Below are positions 33,747-44,753 of a DNA stretch of 64,000 nucleotides, piece after piece (the first letter of the stretch is position 1; every line of letters starts with the position of its first letter). The translations under genes were made by a program, and so were the position numbers. The notes under the pieces are model-generated. The model saw only the letters and a list, made by a program, of their open reading frames with translations. It had not been told where the DNA came from and ran no database searches. The stretch comes from Flaccisagitta enflata (Eukaryota > Chaetognatha > Sagittoidea > Aphragmophora), in contig OZ231126.1 of assembly GCA_965153355.1 (NCBI GenBank), positions 32,054,001 to 32,118,000 of the forward strand. The letters are read 5' to 3'.

Positions 33747-34100
33747 TTTTTTCAGATGCATAACACATGCTGTCTAACAGCGTGAGATGTAAATTATGGT
33801 CCAATAGTGACTGACAGACATGCAATTATTACGAACTGTGACGAATTGTCAAAAGGAACAGTCCAGACAGACGTGCGAACAAATATTGACGGACAGTAGA
33901 GTTGGGACAGACATACTTATCCAATAACTATACTTCTCTTCCATACAGACACTGGCAGGGAAATGGCGTCAAAAAACTGCCGAATTGGAGAGATTCTCGC
34001 GCTCCATATAACTTTTGAAATATTTATATACATTTAATGTCTAACGTCAAAACTCGGCAGCTTTCTGTTTTGTTTCCCTTTATGGCGTCAATAATAGAGA

Positions 34101-34246
<146 letters not shown>

Positions 34247-34379
34247 GGGATAGAGAAGAAGAGACAGAAACAGACAGAAAGCACCTAAGAAAAAGAGAGA
34301 AACACCCAGATAGATAAATAGACAGAGTGCGCAAAAGATACATGATAGTATCAGAATAGAAACGGGATGGAACTATCCT

Positions 34380-35134
34380 AAATATTGAATGATGTTTTCT
34401 GCTTCTCCCTTCACCCTGTGTTAGTTTTTCGTTGAATGTTCTGGGCTCTGCTTACGCGGAATAATGCGTTTCTTTAGATTTTTTCATTACAACATTCTAT
34501 CTCTTTCAATTAGTTCCGAATAACCGTTGTCCCTACCCCCAAGTAGCTTCCCACCCCCCACCTATCTCACTTACCAAGGGTAGATTTCTGTCAATGCCAA
34601 TTGCCGAGGTACGAAATAGTGAGAAAAAAATCACAGAATTAAAAAAAAAATACTATTTTTCTGAGTAGAATGTGATTGATCAGTCTATGTTGAATGAGGA
34701 ATTTTAAAGAATGACGGTACGTCACATTTGGGTGCTTCACATAGCAAAAGTTTCTTATTTCTTTTCATCCTCTTGACCTAATGTGGAGTGGCCAATTTCA
34801 GGACCCTTACCATTTTTCTTTTATCAAAAATCGTTCATCTTCCGTTTTTTAGAAAATTGTTTTTGAGAGCCTAATTTGTATATTGCAGTGGGATAGAAAA
34901 ATATGCTGATCTTTTTTGAATTAGCTTTTACAAATTTCTGCTGTTTAAAGAATTGTTAATTTTCCTTTTCACAAGCTTATGCTGTGATGTTTTAATTTAT
35001 TTTTTTAAAAATCATGATTTTCTAAAACTAACAATTGTTCCTTTTGTAACAAGACTACACAGGATTTTGCTGAATTCTGGAAAATCTGAGGAAACTTTAA
35101 GGCAAAAAAAAAAATGCAAGATAAAGGAATTTTG
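34380..35134. other. No supported gene
   Basis: AT-rich, no recognisable repeat or exon. Confidence 0.5.
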
Positions 35135-35421
35135 AACAAGCCCGACCGGGCAATGATGCGTTCGGGCTGTGTCTCAGCGTGTATTGATCATGTGACATAT
35201 GTATGGAGAGACATGGACGAACAAACGGGTGAAAAGACTCTCAAAACATGTTGGTTGATCAATTGTTTCAGTGTAGGATCTCACCGTGGCCAAAAACAGC
35301 CGAGAAACGCGGTTTTTGCACAGGCGTGACGGACGGACCGACAGACGGACGGACCGACCGACGGACGGACCGACCGACGGACAGACCCTCTTATAGAGAT
35401 GCGTTCCTGACGGACTTATCT
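35135..35421 (-). mobile_element. HINE-like element, GATGCG subfamily
   Basis: Minus-strand 3-prime end: CGCATCATT, hairpin GCCCGGTCGGGC, TTGTT. Its 5-prime side has GAACGCATCTCTATAAGAGG and GTCCGTCGGTCGGTCCGTCC. The first hairpin arm has decayed (AGATAAGTCC). Confidence 0.7.
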
Positions 35422-35655
35422 AAAAAAGGAAAACGGTCATCTTCATGATTTCTTTCACTCCATATTGGGTTAGCGGGACGAGAAGAAAATCAAATTTTTT
35501 GCTATGCGAAGCCTCCAAACGTCACATCACGTCCACCAACACACCACTGAGCCTGCTTCATGTGGTTAAAAAGAGAATATGAATAATGAAGATGAGAGAA
35601 AAAACAATCCCATTTTGCAATAAGAGATGCATTTATCAAAACCCACCAAGAAAAA

Positions 35656-35808
35656 ACAAGGCCGGATACACGGCAATCCAGTCGCGGACGGTTGGGCAGG
35701 CGCAGTAATGCAAAAACCGCTCGGAATTCAAAAATGTGACGGATCTACCGACCGACCTACCGACCTACCGACCGACATGGCAAGGTGTAGAGTTGCGTGT
35801 CCGCGACT
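35656..35808 (-). mobile_element. HINE-like element, GTCGCGGAC subfamily, uninterrupted copy
   Basis: Minus strand: AGTCGCG-gaca-CGCAACT (one stem pair now mismatched), CTACACCTTGCCATGTCGGT, GTAG/GTCG repeats, ACATTTTTGAATTC, GCGGTTTTTGCATTA, CCAACCGTCCGCGACTGGAT, hairpin GCCG-tgtatc-CGGC, CTTGTT. It preserves the sequence that is split by an insertion at 52297. Confidence 0.78.
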
Positions 35809-36025
35809 AAAAAGATATGAGATTAAAGAAAGAAAGAAAGAATTTCTCGCTCTCCCATACGAGTGGAAATGAATCATCACAACTGAGAATGAGCAATGGA
35901 CGCTCATTTTTCCCCATGAGCAGACATGAGGCGCTCTGGCTACGTGAATGTCTAGAAGTCTGGGCTTTTTTTATATAAATGCGTGTAATATTAGAAGCGC
36001 AGCGCACGCTCGCGTGCACTTGTCT

Positions 36026-36069
<44 letters not shown>

Positions 36070-36444
36070 GAGACAGAGAGACAAAGAGACAGAGAGACAC
36101 AGAGAGACAGAGAGAAACAGACGTGCAGACATCCAGGCGGAGGCAGAGGCGAAGCAGGACAGGCATTAGACATAAATGCAGGACACAGCAAAAAATGACC
36201 AAAAAAAAAAAAGAAAATGGACGAAGTCGAAGGATGGCAGGTTGACGAAATGGATAAGAGAAAACTGACATTTTAAAGAATCTTTCCTTTTGCCAGATTT
36301 CCACACTTCGTCGATAAACCATCTTATTTCAAAAATTGAAATTCCACTCAAGTTAGAAAGAGGGGAAAGATATGACAGCAGACTTAAATGCGTTCAACTT
36401 CACTAACTCACGTTTTCATTCTTGGTCTCTACAGTCTTTCTCTT

Positions 36445-36850
<406 letters not shown>

Positions 36851-37740
36851 GACTCTGGGATAGCTTTGTTTGTAGATATCTCTGACTGTCTGACAATGGA
36901 ATTTTGGACAAAGGAATTTTGGGCGTAGATTGGAAAATGGCGTGACGATGGTCTCTTTGATGTGGTAAAAATTTCAACAATCTGAGATGAGGGACAAATG
37001 AAAGGGAAATTGGGCATTAAATCATGGTCAACCAATGCATGAAACTAACTTGAGATCAGGATAGACATGGACAGAAACAGCCAATAACAACATGTACATC
37101 TTATGCAGAGGCCATGAAGCCAGATCAGTACACTGCCCCCGCCCTGCCCATCCCACTAAATTCACCCATCTTACCCAATAATCAGTTGACCGGACAGACA
37201 ATAAAACAGACGATAAAAACACCAAAAACAGACAATAAAACAATAAAAAGTCAGATGACAAAAACAACGATAAAACGCTAAAACGCTAAAATGATAAAAC
37301 TTACTTCAGGCCCAATTTCCTTGGTTTCCAGCCAGCGTCGTGATCGTCATGAATGTCAGATGTCCGTTCATATGTCTCTGCAATAAAAGGATGAGAGACT
37401 TATATAAGATGTGAAATTCCAAGGGCGCATATCATGAAAATCTAGCAAAATATCAAGCATTCCATTAAAAAGCGATGCCATAACGATGTCTACGTAAATA
37501 AAAATTGAAGCATGAAAACATACGACGACGAAAACAGTAGAAGGAAAAATATGTGAGAACACGTAATTCTAAATCAATAAAAGAGAAAGGCGAGATGGTT
37601 CAAACCATGCGCAACCATATGGTTGCGGCCAAAATTGGCGAAAAACAAATGGCATCGAATTGGAAAGAAAGAAGAAAAAAACATTCACGCGAAAAGCATC
37701 ATCATTCCCATACTCATAAATAGCACACATTTCCACACAG
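36851..37740. other. Unique DNA between the two blocks of the 76-bp repeat
   Basis: About 890 bp with no recognised gene. Either an insertion into the array or the sequence that separated two amplification events. Contains an AAAACAGACAATAAAAC repeat around 37190-37300. Confidence 0.5.
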
Positions 37741-38120
37741 CGTATGTTCAAGTGCAAAGATAACTGTCTCCCCAATAATCAATCGCTCTTTCTTTCTTTT
37801 TCATCTTTTTCTACAGCGTATGTTCAAGTGCAAAGATAACTGTCTCCCCAATAATCAATCGCTCTCTCTCTTCTTTTCATCTTTTTCTACAGCGTATGTT
37901 CAAGTGCAAAGATAACTGTCTCCCCAATAAACAATCGCTCTCTCGCTCCTCTTTATCTTTTTCTAAAGCGTATGTTCAAGTGCAAAGATAACTGTCTCCC
38001 CAATGATCAATCGCTCTCTCTCTTCTTTTCATCTTTTTCTACAGCGTATGTTCAAGTGCAAAGATAACTATCTCCCCAATAATCAATCGCTCTCTCTCTC
38101 CTTTTCATCTTTTTCTACAG
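37741..38120 (+). repeat. 76-bp splice-acceptor repeat, second block
   Basis: Five units begin at 37741, 37817, 37893, 37969 and 38045, exactly 76 bp apart, and run directly into the real CUB exon at 38121. Each has the pyrimidine tract, CAG (AAG in the third) and a copy of the first exon codons reading RMFKCKDNCLPNNQ. Confidence 0.95.
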
Positions 38121-38256
38121 CGTACGTTCAAGTGCAAAGATAACGGTCTTTCCACTGAAATTCGCGCCAATAATCGTTACATGACGCTGCGTTTTCAAAG
38201 CAATCCTCATGCCCCAGGAAGAAGCCAGCACAGAGGCTTTAAAGCCATTTTAACAG
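38121..38256 (+). CDS. Neto-like receptor, exon encoding the end of a CUB domain
   Basis: Acceptor tttttctacag, phase 0; reads RTFKCKDNGLSTEIRANNRY, MTLRFQSNPHAPGRSQHRGF, KAILT; donor ACAG|GTGAGC, phase 1. The order Cys, I-x-A-x-N-R-Y-M-T-L-R-F-x-S-N and GF-K-A is the classic C-terminal half of a CUB domain (last beta strands). Phase 1 continues into the LDLa exon. CUB-LDLa-TM is the layout of Neto proteins, auxiliary subunits of kainate-type glutamate receptors in animals, but other CUB/LDLa membrane proteins exist. The first half of this CUB and any signal peptide were not found in the window. Confidence 0.72.
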
Positions 38257-38735
38257 GTGAGCAATAGTCTCTGCACCAGACTTTACTATCTTGGAAAAAA
38301 TAAAAGTCCAAGCTGGATGAAGGAATGAGTTTCTTTCAAATTTGATCAAATTATTACTATTCTTGTAAGCCCAGTATTTGGAATAACTTTCTTAGATCTT
38401 TAAAACAGCTTGGTCCTTAGATCTGTAAGGGCATGCCTTGGAAAAGAGTATCAAGCCATTTTGAAGCATAGTACCTCCACACAATTTTTTCACATTTTAT
38501 GAGAATCAACATTTCCATTTTTTTTTTATGTAGAATCCAAACGAATAGAGCTATGAGTCTCTGCTTGGCGGCAATAGATAGCCCTGATCAATTGCTTCAA
38601 AATGGTCACCGATTTTCCTTTTATATTTTGCATAAATGTGAATAAATTTAGTGAGTGGCAATTTATAACAAATTCAGTTTCCACATGCACGTCAATTGTC
38701 ATCTTATTTTCTCTAATTCCGCATTGGTAGTTTTT

Positions 38736-39056
38736 AAGTGCCTCCTCGCACTTCTATAAGAGGTCATGTCCGTCGGTCAGTCGGTCGGTCGGTCGGTCGG
38801 TTGGTCGGTCACGCAAACGTTTGAAATGCGCAAAATGGCTGATGCTGACGTATTTCTTCATTCCTATCACCTTTCATGCCTTTCTTCATTCCTATCACCT
38901 TTCATACCTCACCCTATTCATTCATTCATTCATTCATTCAATCATTCATTCATTCATTCATTCATTCATTCATATATTCATTCATTCATCAAAAACGTTC
39001 ATTCACAAAATCTAAATCAAGCGAGGCGCACTTATTGGCCTTCACTTGGCCATGTT
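38736..39056 (+). mobile_element. HINE-like element, AGTGC subfamily
   Basis: AAGTGC-ctcctc-GCACTT, CTATAAGAGGTCATGTCCGT and GTCG repeats; core with TTCATTCATTCA repeats; sub-terminal CGAGGCGCACTTATT, hairpin GGCC-ttcactt-GGCC, ATGTTT. Confidence 0.72.
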
Positions 39057-39409
39057 TGCATAACCACCCTTGCCAACTGCCTAACCGTCCTTGAATGGAC
39101 GTCCGTGAATCTATCCTGTTTTTTATGTAAAGACATTCCGCAACAGCAGTCATTTAGCTACACTCTTTTTTTTTAGTAAGGACAAAGTTTATAAGGACAT
39201 GAGGCTGAAATTTTGCCAAAAATTAAGGACATTTTAAAAACAGAGCCCAGCCTTAGATTCAATTTTTTTTTTTATAAAAAATTTAGATTGTTTTTACGCA
39301 ACTTCTTAAGAAAATAACCACGTTTAAAAGAAATGATGGTAAATGATACAATATTCTAAAAAAACAAGGCCAACACTTATAAGTCCCGCGTGAGACTTAC
39401 TTACATAAT

Positions 39410-40520
39410 CGCCTAATTATATGTTATAGTAATAGTACGTTATTTCCTGTAATGATGGTAATGACTATAATTACCTATTGACCTATAATTGCCTGTAATG
39501 ACCTGTAATTACCTATAGTTACCTATTACCTAATTACCAATAATCAAATAATGACCTAAAATACCTATAAGGACCTATGATTACATATAATTACATATGG
39601 ACCAATTATTACCTATAATGATGTATGATTACCCATAATTACCCACAATTACCTAAAATAACATATTGACCTATAATTACCTATAATGACCTATGATTAC
39701 TTATAATTACCCATAATTACCTATAATTACCCATAATTAAATAATGACCTATAAGTACCTATGAAGGCCTATGATTACCTATAATTACATATGGACCAAT
39801 AATTACCTATAATGACCTATGATTACCCAGAATCACCCATAATTACCTTGAATAGCATAATGACCTTGATGACCTATGATTACCTATAATTACCTATAAT
39901 TGCATAATGACCTATAAATACCTATTATGACCTATTATTACCTATAATTACATAATGACCTGTAATTACCTGTAATTACCAATGATTACCTATATTGACC
40001 TATAATTACCTATAATTACCTATAATTATCATATTGACCTATAATTATCAATAATGACCTATAATTGCATAATAACTTATAATTACCTACAATTACCTAT
40101 AGTTACATAATGACCTATACTTTCCAACAATGACCTATGATTACCTACAATGACCTATGATTACCTAAAATTGCATAATGACCTATAATGACCTATAATG
40201 ACCTATGATTACCCAAAATTGCATATTGACCTATAATTACCTATAAATACCTATAATTATAAATAATGAATTGACTTGAATTTACTCAAAATGACTTAAA
40301 ATGACCTAGATTGACTTAATTTGACTAAAATTCAATAATGACTCAAATGACTTAATTTGTCTTAAATTTGACATAAAATGACTTAAATTGACTTATACTG
40401 CCTTAAATTGACTTATACTGAGTTAAACTGACTTAAATTGACTTGAGTTTACTTAAAATGACTTAAAATGACTTAAATTGACTTAAATTCAATAATAACT
40501 CAAATGACTTAATTTGACTT
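39410..40520. repeat. TACCTATAATGACC and TGACTTAAAT minisatellites
   Basis: The first block is imperfect 9-10-bp units of ATTACCTATA/ATGACCTATA; the second is TGACTTAAAT/TGACTTAAAA units. AT-rich, no coding value. Confidence 0.95.
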
Positions 40521-40522
40521 AA

Positions 40523-41133
40523 GTCGGGGTGCAAACGAAAACAAAATTTGACTTTCAGTCACAATATATTATTATATATAGTTATCCTAGTTAGTGACAA
40601 GTTTTGAAATAAAAAAATTTGCACTCCTGATTTCTTTTAGAATATAAAAAAATCATTACAATATAAAAAGTTACTATCATATGTTTGTAAAGACCAAAGT
40701 TTTTCAATAAAACATGAAAATTTCTCCTAAAATTGAGAGGAAAATTTCAGAAAGTTGTTGCGTAAAATTATAATTCTGCTTCTGAATGAAAAATTTTGCA
40801 TTTTCAAACACATGGCCCTCATCTTATGAGTCTTTAGAAAGACGCCATGTTTTTGGAAATGACAATTTTTGAATCTCTATGCAAAGTTATAATTTTACCC
40901 AAGACATGTCAGATTGTAAAGTAAGATTTTTCTTGAAAACTTCTTTTTTTTCAGATGTTTATTCTTACATTTCACAGTTACTTTGGACACAAAAATGGTT
41001 TTTAATGCAAAAATAATCTAAACACAAATTAATTATCATTTTTTATTGATAAAATGTACAAATTTACAACATCTATCATATTGCTAAAAACACATTTTGA
41101 CTGATCAAATTTTGTCTTCGATTGCACCCCGAC
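40523..41133. mobile_element. 611-bp MITE, GTCGGGGTGC ends
   Basis: Left GTCGGGGTGCAAACGAAAAC-AAAATTTGA; right is its complement with two mismatches over 29 bp. Interior AT-rich with no transposase. Confidence 0.78.
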
Positions 41134-41528
41134 AAACCCAAACTGAAAAATATGGAAGAGGGCCTTATGAATATGTCACTTATTGACAAAGGATCTAAAT
41201 GACTGAAAAGGAATGACTGAATGAATGAATGAATGAATGAATGAATAAAAATAAATGGGGACCGACCGACCAACGGACAGACAGACAAAGCGGGATATAG
41301 TCGCGTGCACGCAACTAAAAACAACTACAAATCAATTATTGTCGTATCCAACTTGTGTTTCATGATACTGAACTTCAATTATTTCAATGCATAAAACATA
41401 ATTATAAGAAAATATTTAGAAAATATTAAGGACACGCTAAGGACATTTCAGCCTGAAATTTGCTAAAATCTAAGAACTTCCCAGCCTCAGAAAAAATTTA
41501 CTGGTCCTTATATAAAAAAAAGAGTGTA

Positions 41529-41576
41529 ATACGACAATGGTCTCTGCATCGCTAAAGATCTCATGTGCCATAGTTC
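41529..41576 (+). pseudogene. Decayed partial duplicate of the LDLa exon
   Basis: TACGACAATGGTCTCTGCAT followed by CGCTAAAGATCTCATGTGCC reads YDNGLCIAKDLMCH, against CDNGLCIDDDLTCDQ in the real exon 100 bp downstream. It is cut on its left by the end of the family C element at 41528. The first conserved Cys is lost and no complete module remains. Confidence 0.65.
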
Positions 41577-41593
41577 CCCAATTTTTTTTTCAG

Positions 41594-41731
41594 CTTACGA
41601 GAAATTCGGTATCTGTAGTCTATCGAATCACAAATGCGACAACGGTCTTTGCATCGACGATGATCTCACCTGCGATCAGATCAATCACTGCGGAGACAAC
41701 AGCGATGAATCGCCCAAGCTCAATTGTGTCG
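41594..41731 (+). CDS. Neto-like receptor, LDLa exon
   Basis: Acceptor tttttttttcag, phase 1 in and 1 out, donor GTCG|GTAAGC. Reads AYEKFGICSLSNHKCDNGLC, IDDDLTCDQINHCGDNSDES, PKLNCV. This is a complete LDL-receptor class A module: six cysteines in the order C..C..C..C..C..C, with the calcium-binding acidic cluster (D in DQINHC, DNSDE). A symmetric 1-1 exon carrying exactly one LDLa domain is the usual animal arrangement. It joins the CUB exon without phase conflict. Extracellular ligand or calcium binding is expected. Confidence 0.88.
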
Positions 41732-42254
41732 GTAAGCAGGTTATCATAACAATAATTGAGAGGAGTAGACAGCAGACAAGGACGTAAAACAAATCAACCA
41801 TCTTACGCAATACATTTTTGTAGGGAAACAAATCAACGATTGTTTGAACGATCTGATTTCGAACTAAGCTGGGCAGAGAGTCCTTACTTTTTCGGTACTG
41901 ATTGTAAATCCGCTTCTGAATTAGTATATGCATGTGAAAAGAAAGAATTTCACCTTGGTTTAGAAACCACTTGTAAGCAACTACAAAAATCTTCTTTGGC
42001 CCGCGAACAAAAGGGCAATCAATGATCTACAATGAGGAAATCCGAAATCCCGCGAGAGGGCACAAGTGGAAACGAATTGTTTATGGCAAAAGTACAGCCC
42101 AAAGAAAGAGTAGGAAAAAAAGTGTTAAAGAGCAATTAGAGGGCGCCGACAGGCAGAAAATTGGGCGCGGCCAAGGAGAAAGACAAATGGCGTCCGTGGC
42201 ACACACCAACACGAACAAGAGTAAAAGAAAAGGGGAGGGACTAGAGGAGGGAGA

Positions 42255-42332
42255 AGAAGAAGAAGAAGAAGAAGAAGAAGAAGAAGAAGAAGAAGAAGAA
42301 GAAGAAGAAGAAGAAGAGGAATATGAGGAATA

Positions 42333-42363
<31 letters not shown>

Positions 42364-42368
42364 AAGAA
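42255..42368. repeat. (GAA)n microsatellite
   Basis: About 60 bp GAA, a short break, then 45 bp AAG. Confidence 0.92.
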
Positions 42369-42450
42369 TAGTCGCAAAAGCGTTAGATGGTCAGCGGTAC
42401 CCGTGCCCTGCCTAAGTAGGTTGTGGTTGAAGTTGAGGGGGGAGCAGGGC

Positions 42451-42943
42451 AGCGGCCCCGAAGGGGTCGATGACCTATGCTTTCACACATATGGGGGATT
42501 TTCTCCTTCTCCTCCTTCTCCTCCTCCGTCCCTCCTCCCTCAAATCCCAGTCTCGAGGCCCAAATTCCAGTCTCGAGGCCCAAATCCCAGTCTTGAGGCC
42601 CACATCCCAGCCTCAAGGCCCAAATCCTAGCCTCAAGGCCCAAATTCTAGCCTGGAGGCTGAGATTTGGGCCTCAAGGCCGGGATCTGGGCCTCTTGGCT
42701 GAGATTTTGACATTGAGGCTCAGATTTGGGCTTCAAGACTGAAACCTGGGCCTTGAGGCTAGGATTTAGGCCTTGAGGCTAGGATTTGGGCCTTGAGGCT
42801 GGGATGTGGGCCTCAAGACTGGGATTTGGGCCTCGAGACTGGAATTTGGGCCTCAAGACTGGGATTTGAGGGGGGGGGACGGAGAAAATCCCCCATATGT
42901 GTGAAAGCATAGGTCATCGACCCCTTCGGGGCCGCTGCCCAAA
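42451..42943. mobile_element. Family B element with 60-bp inverted ends
   Basis: Left GGGCAGCGGCCCCGAAGGGG, TCGATGACCTATGCTTTCAC, ACATATGGGGGATTTTCTCC; right is the inverted copy ending CCCCTTCGGGGCCGCTGCCC. The core is a GGCCTCAAGACTGGGATTTG minisatellite whose two halves are themselves inverted around about 42655, making the whole element near-palindromic. Confidence 0.85.
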
Positions 42944-43310
42944 AAGAAGAAGAAGAAGAAGAAGAAGAAGAAGAAGAAGACGAAGAAGCTGAAGAAGAAG
43001 AAGAAGCAGCAGTACAAGAAGAAGAAGTACAAGATGAAGCAGCAAAAGAAAAAGAATAAAAACAAGAAAAGGAGGAAAAAAGAAGAAGAAGAGAAAGGAG
43101 GGGAAGAAGAAGAAGAAGGAACCGAAGAAGAAGAAGAAGAAGAAGAAGAAGAAGAAGAAGAAGAAGAAGAAGAAGAAGGAGAAGAAAGGAAGAAGAAGAT
43201 GAAGAAGAAAAAAGCAAGAAGAAGATGAAGAAGAAAAAAAGCAGTAAGAGGAGAAGAAGAAGAAAAAAAAGAAAAAGAAAAAGAAGGAAAAGACAAAGAC
43301 AAAGAAGGAG
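42944..43310. repeat. (GAA)n-rich low-complexity DNA
   Basis: GAA/GAAGAAA repeats with CAG and GTA interruptions over about 360 bp, beginning at the right end of the family B element. Confidence 0.92.
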
Positions 43311-43344
43311 AAGATGTGGATAAACAAGGCCGGATACACGCTGT

Positions 43345-43775
43345 ATTTTGTCTAAGAACACTGTTTTAAGCACATCAGCCTCAGATTTGGTGAAAAAATA
43401 AGAACATTTTAAGAACATGCTCAGGCTCAAACTTTTATAAAATATATTCTAAAGTAAGTTAAAACATATTCTAAAGTAAGCTTTTACCTAATTTTTTGAA
43501 GAAAAAAAGAGAATCTATGCATAATCTTCGAACTTAAGCAATTTAACCAGTTACCTTCATCATTTATATCATTTAAATTTCCTAACTTTAATTCATATGG
43601 ACTGAGAATAAAATATATTTATTTCATTGAATATGAATAGGTAGCAATTATGATAAAGAATCTTCAATGTTACAAAAATAAGAACAGATTAAGAATGTTG
43701 GAGCCTGAAAAATGGCTAAAGATAAGAATGCTGAGCCTCACTCCAAAAAACTGTGTTCTTATAAGAAATACGGCG
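43345..43775. mobile_element. Family C element inside a HINE-like element
   Basis: Inverted ends CTGTATTTTGTCTAAGAACA-CTGTTTT and complement of CCGTATTTCTTATAAGAACA-CAGTTTT. Repeated TAAGAAC boxes and GAGCCTGA/TCAGGCTC words lie in each end. Confidence 0.65.
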
Positions 43776-43910
43776 TGTACACGGCCACCAGTTGCGGACA
43801 GGTGGGTAGGGGCGGAAATAAGCATTTACCCACTTTTCAACTTGAGCGTGACGGACCGACGGACGGACGGACCAACCGACGGACGGACGGACAAAGCCTC
43901 TTATGACGGC

Positions 43911-44511
43911 AAATTTTTGAAGAAAAACTAAGTGTTTCACCGTAGTTTTGCATCATTTTCTGGACAATGATGGTGCAAGAATGATTTTAAAAGATAATTG
44001 GTCTCTAAAGACACTTGGTGTATGCATTTCTATCATATTCTGACCTCAAAAGTAATTTTGACAATGCTATTCACATGAGAAAAGCAAGAAAAACAAGGTT
44101 TTTATTGAAATTTTGCTTACATTTTTTTGTTTATTCTTGCCGTTGAAATTCTAAGACTCTCAAATGCAAGAAAATTTTGCATTTCCAAAAACATGGTTCT
44201 CTTTGTAATTGATTTTGGAAGAGAACTATGTTATTTGTTATCTCATTTTTTCATTTTCTATGTAATCTTAGAATTTCAACAAGCCCCCTGTCAGTTACCA
44301 AAAATGAAATTTTCAGTGATCTGCATTATATTTTCTTCATTTGTTTTAGCTTTATTTTGTTCTTTTTCATGTTTGAATGCAAGTTATGCAAAAAAATATC
44401 AATCATGATATATCTCAATGATTTTTTTACTTTAATCATTCAGATTTAATCATTTAAAGTTTTTACTTTAGCTCCTTTTGAAACACAAATGTTGCCTTCG
44501 GAGGAACGCCG
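43911..44511. mobile_element. ~600-bp insertion with GACGGC ends and TTAT duplication
   Basis: Interrupts the host element between CCTCTTAT and TTATAGAG. Ends share GACGGC and a spaced GTGTTTCA word. Interior AT-rich with no coding signal. Confidence 0.5.
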
Positions 44512-44716
44512 TCTTATAGAGTTGCGTGTCCGCAACTAAAAAGAAAAACAAACGAAGGAGCAGAAGAAGAAAAAGAAAGAGAAAAAGAAAGAGAAAATGA
44601 AAAAGAAAAAGAAAAAGAAAAAGAAGAAAAAGAAGCAAGAGAAGATGACGAAACAAAAAGAAGAAAAAATAAAAGAGGCGAAGTAGAAGTTGAAGCCGCC
44701 TAACCAGCGAGCGAGC

Positions 44717-44720
<4 letters not shown>

Positions 44721-44749
<29 letters not shown>
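44721..44749. repeat. T homopolymer
   Basis: Pure T run of about 29 bp. Confidence 0.95.

Positions 44750-44753
<4 letters not shown>

Larger units (their letters stand above)
39363..41314 (-). mobile_element. HINE-like element loaded with minisatellites, minus orientation
   Basis: Minus strand starts AGTTGCGTGCACGCGACT, CTATATCCCGCTTTGTCTGT, GTCC words; the far end reads TAAGTGTTGGCCTTGTT. The core has GACTTAAAT repeats (40270-40520) and TAATTACCTATAATGACC repeats (39410-40265), the same two satellites in the same order as in the plus-strand copy at 52297-54220. A MITE at 40523-41133 interrupts it. Confidence 0.68.
39159..41528. mobile_element. Family C element, 2.37 kb, hosting nested insertions
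   Basis: Ends TACACTCTTTTTTTTAGTAA-GGAC and the complement of TACACTCTTTTTTTTATATA-AGGACC, with TA at each edge. Sub-terminal words GAGGCTGAAATTTTGCC and AATTAAGGACATTTT recur in both ends. Interior is a HINE-like element in minus orientation (39363-41314). Confidence 0.65.
38257..41593 (+). other. Intron between CUB and LDLa exons, mostly transposons
   Basis: A 3.3-kb intron containing a HINE-like element (38736-39056) and a 2.37-kb family C element (39159-41528), itself hosting a satellite-loaded HINE and a 611-bp MITE. Confidence 0.65.
43325..44537 (-). mobile_element. HINE-like element, GTTGCGGAC subfamily, split by two insertions
   Basis: The minus-strand 5-prime end AGTTGCG-gaca-CGCAACT, CTATAAG is at 44507-44537. 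GTCC repeats and the sub-terminal GTCCGCAACTGGT lie at 43780-43905. The 3-prime hairpin end GTGTATCCGGCCTTGTTT is at 43325-43343. The gaps are a family C element (43345-43775) and a second insertion (about 43911-44511) with GACGGC/GCCGTC ends and TTAT on both sides. Confidence 0.65.

Noticed and set aside
42813-43430. Leu/Phe/Ser-rich frames on the minus strand
   Set aside because: Translation of (GAA)n low-complexity DNA next to a family B element.
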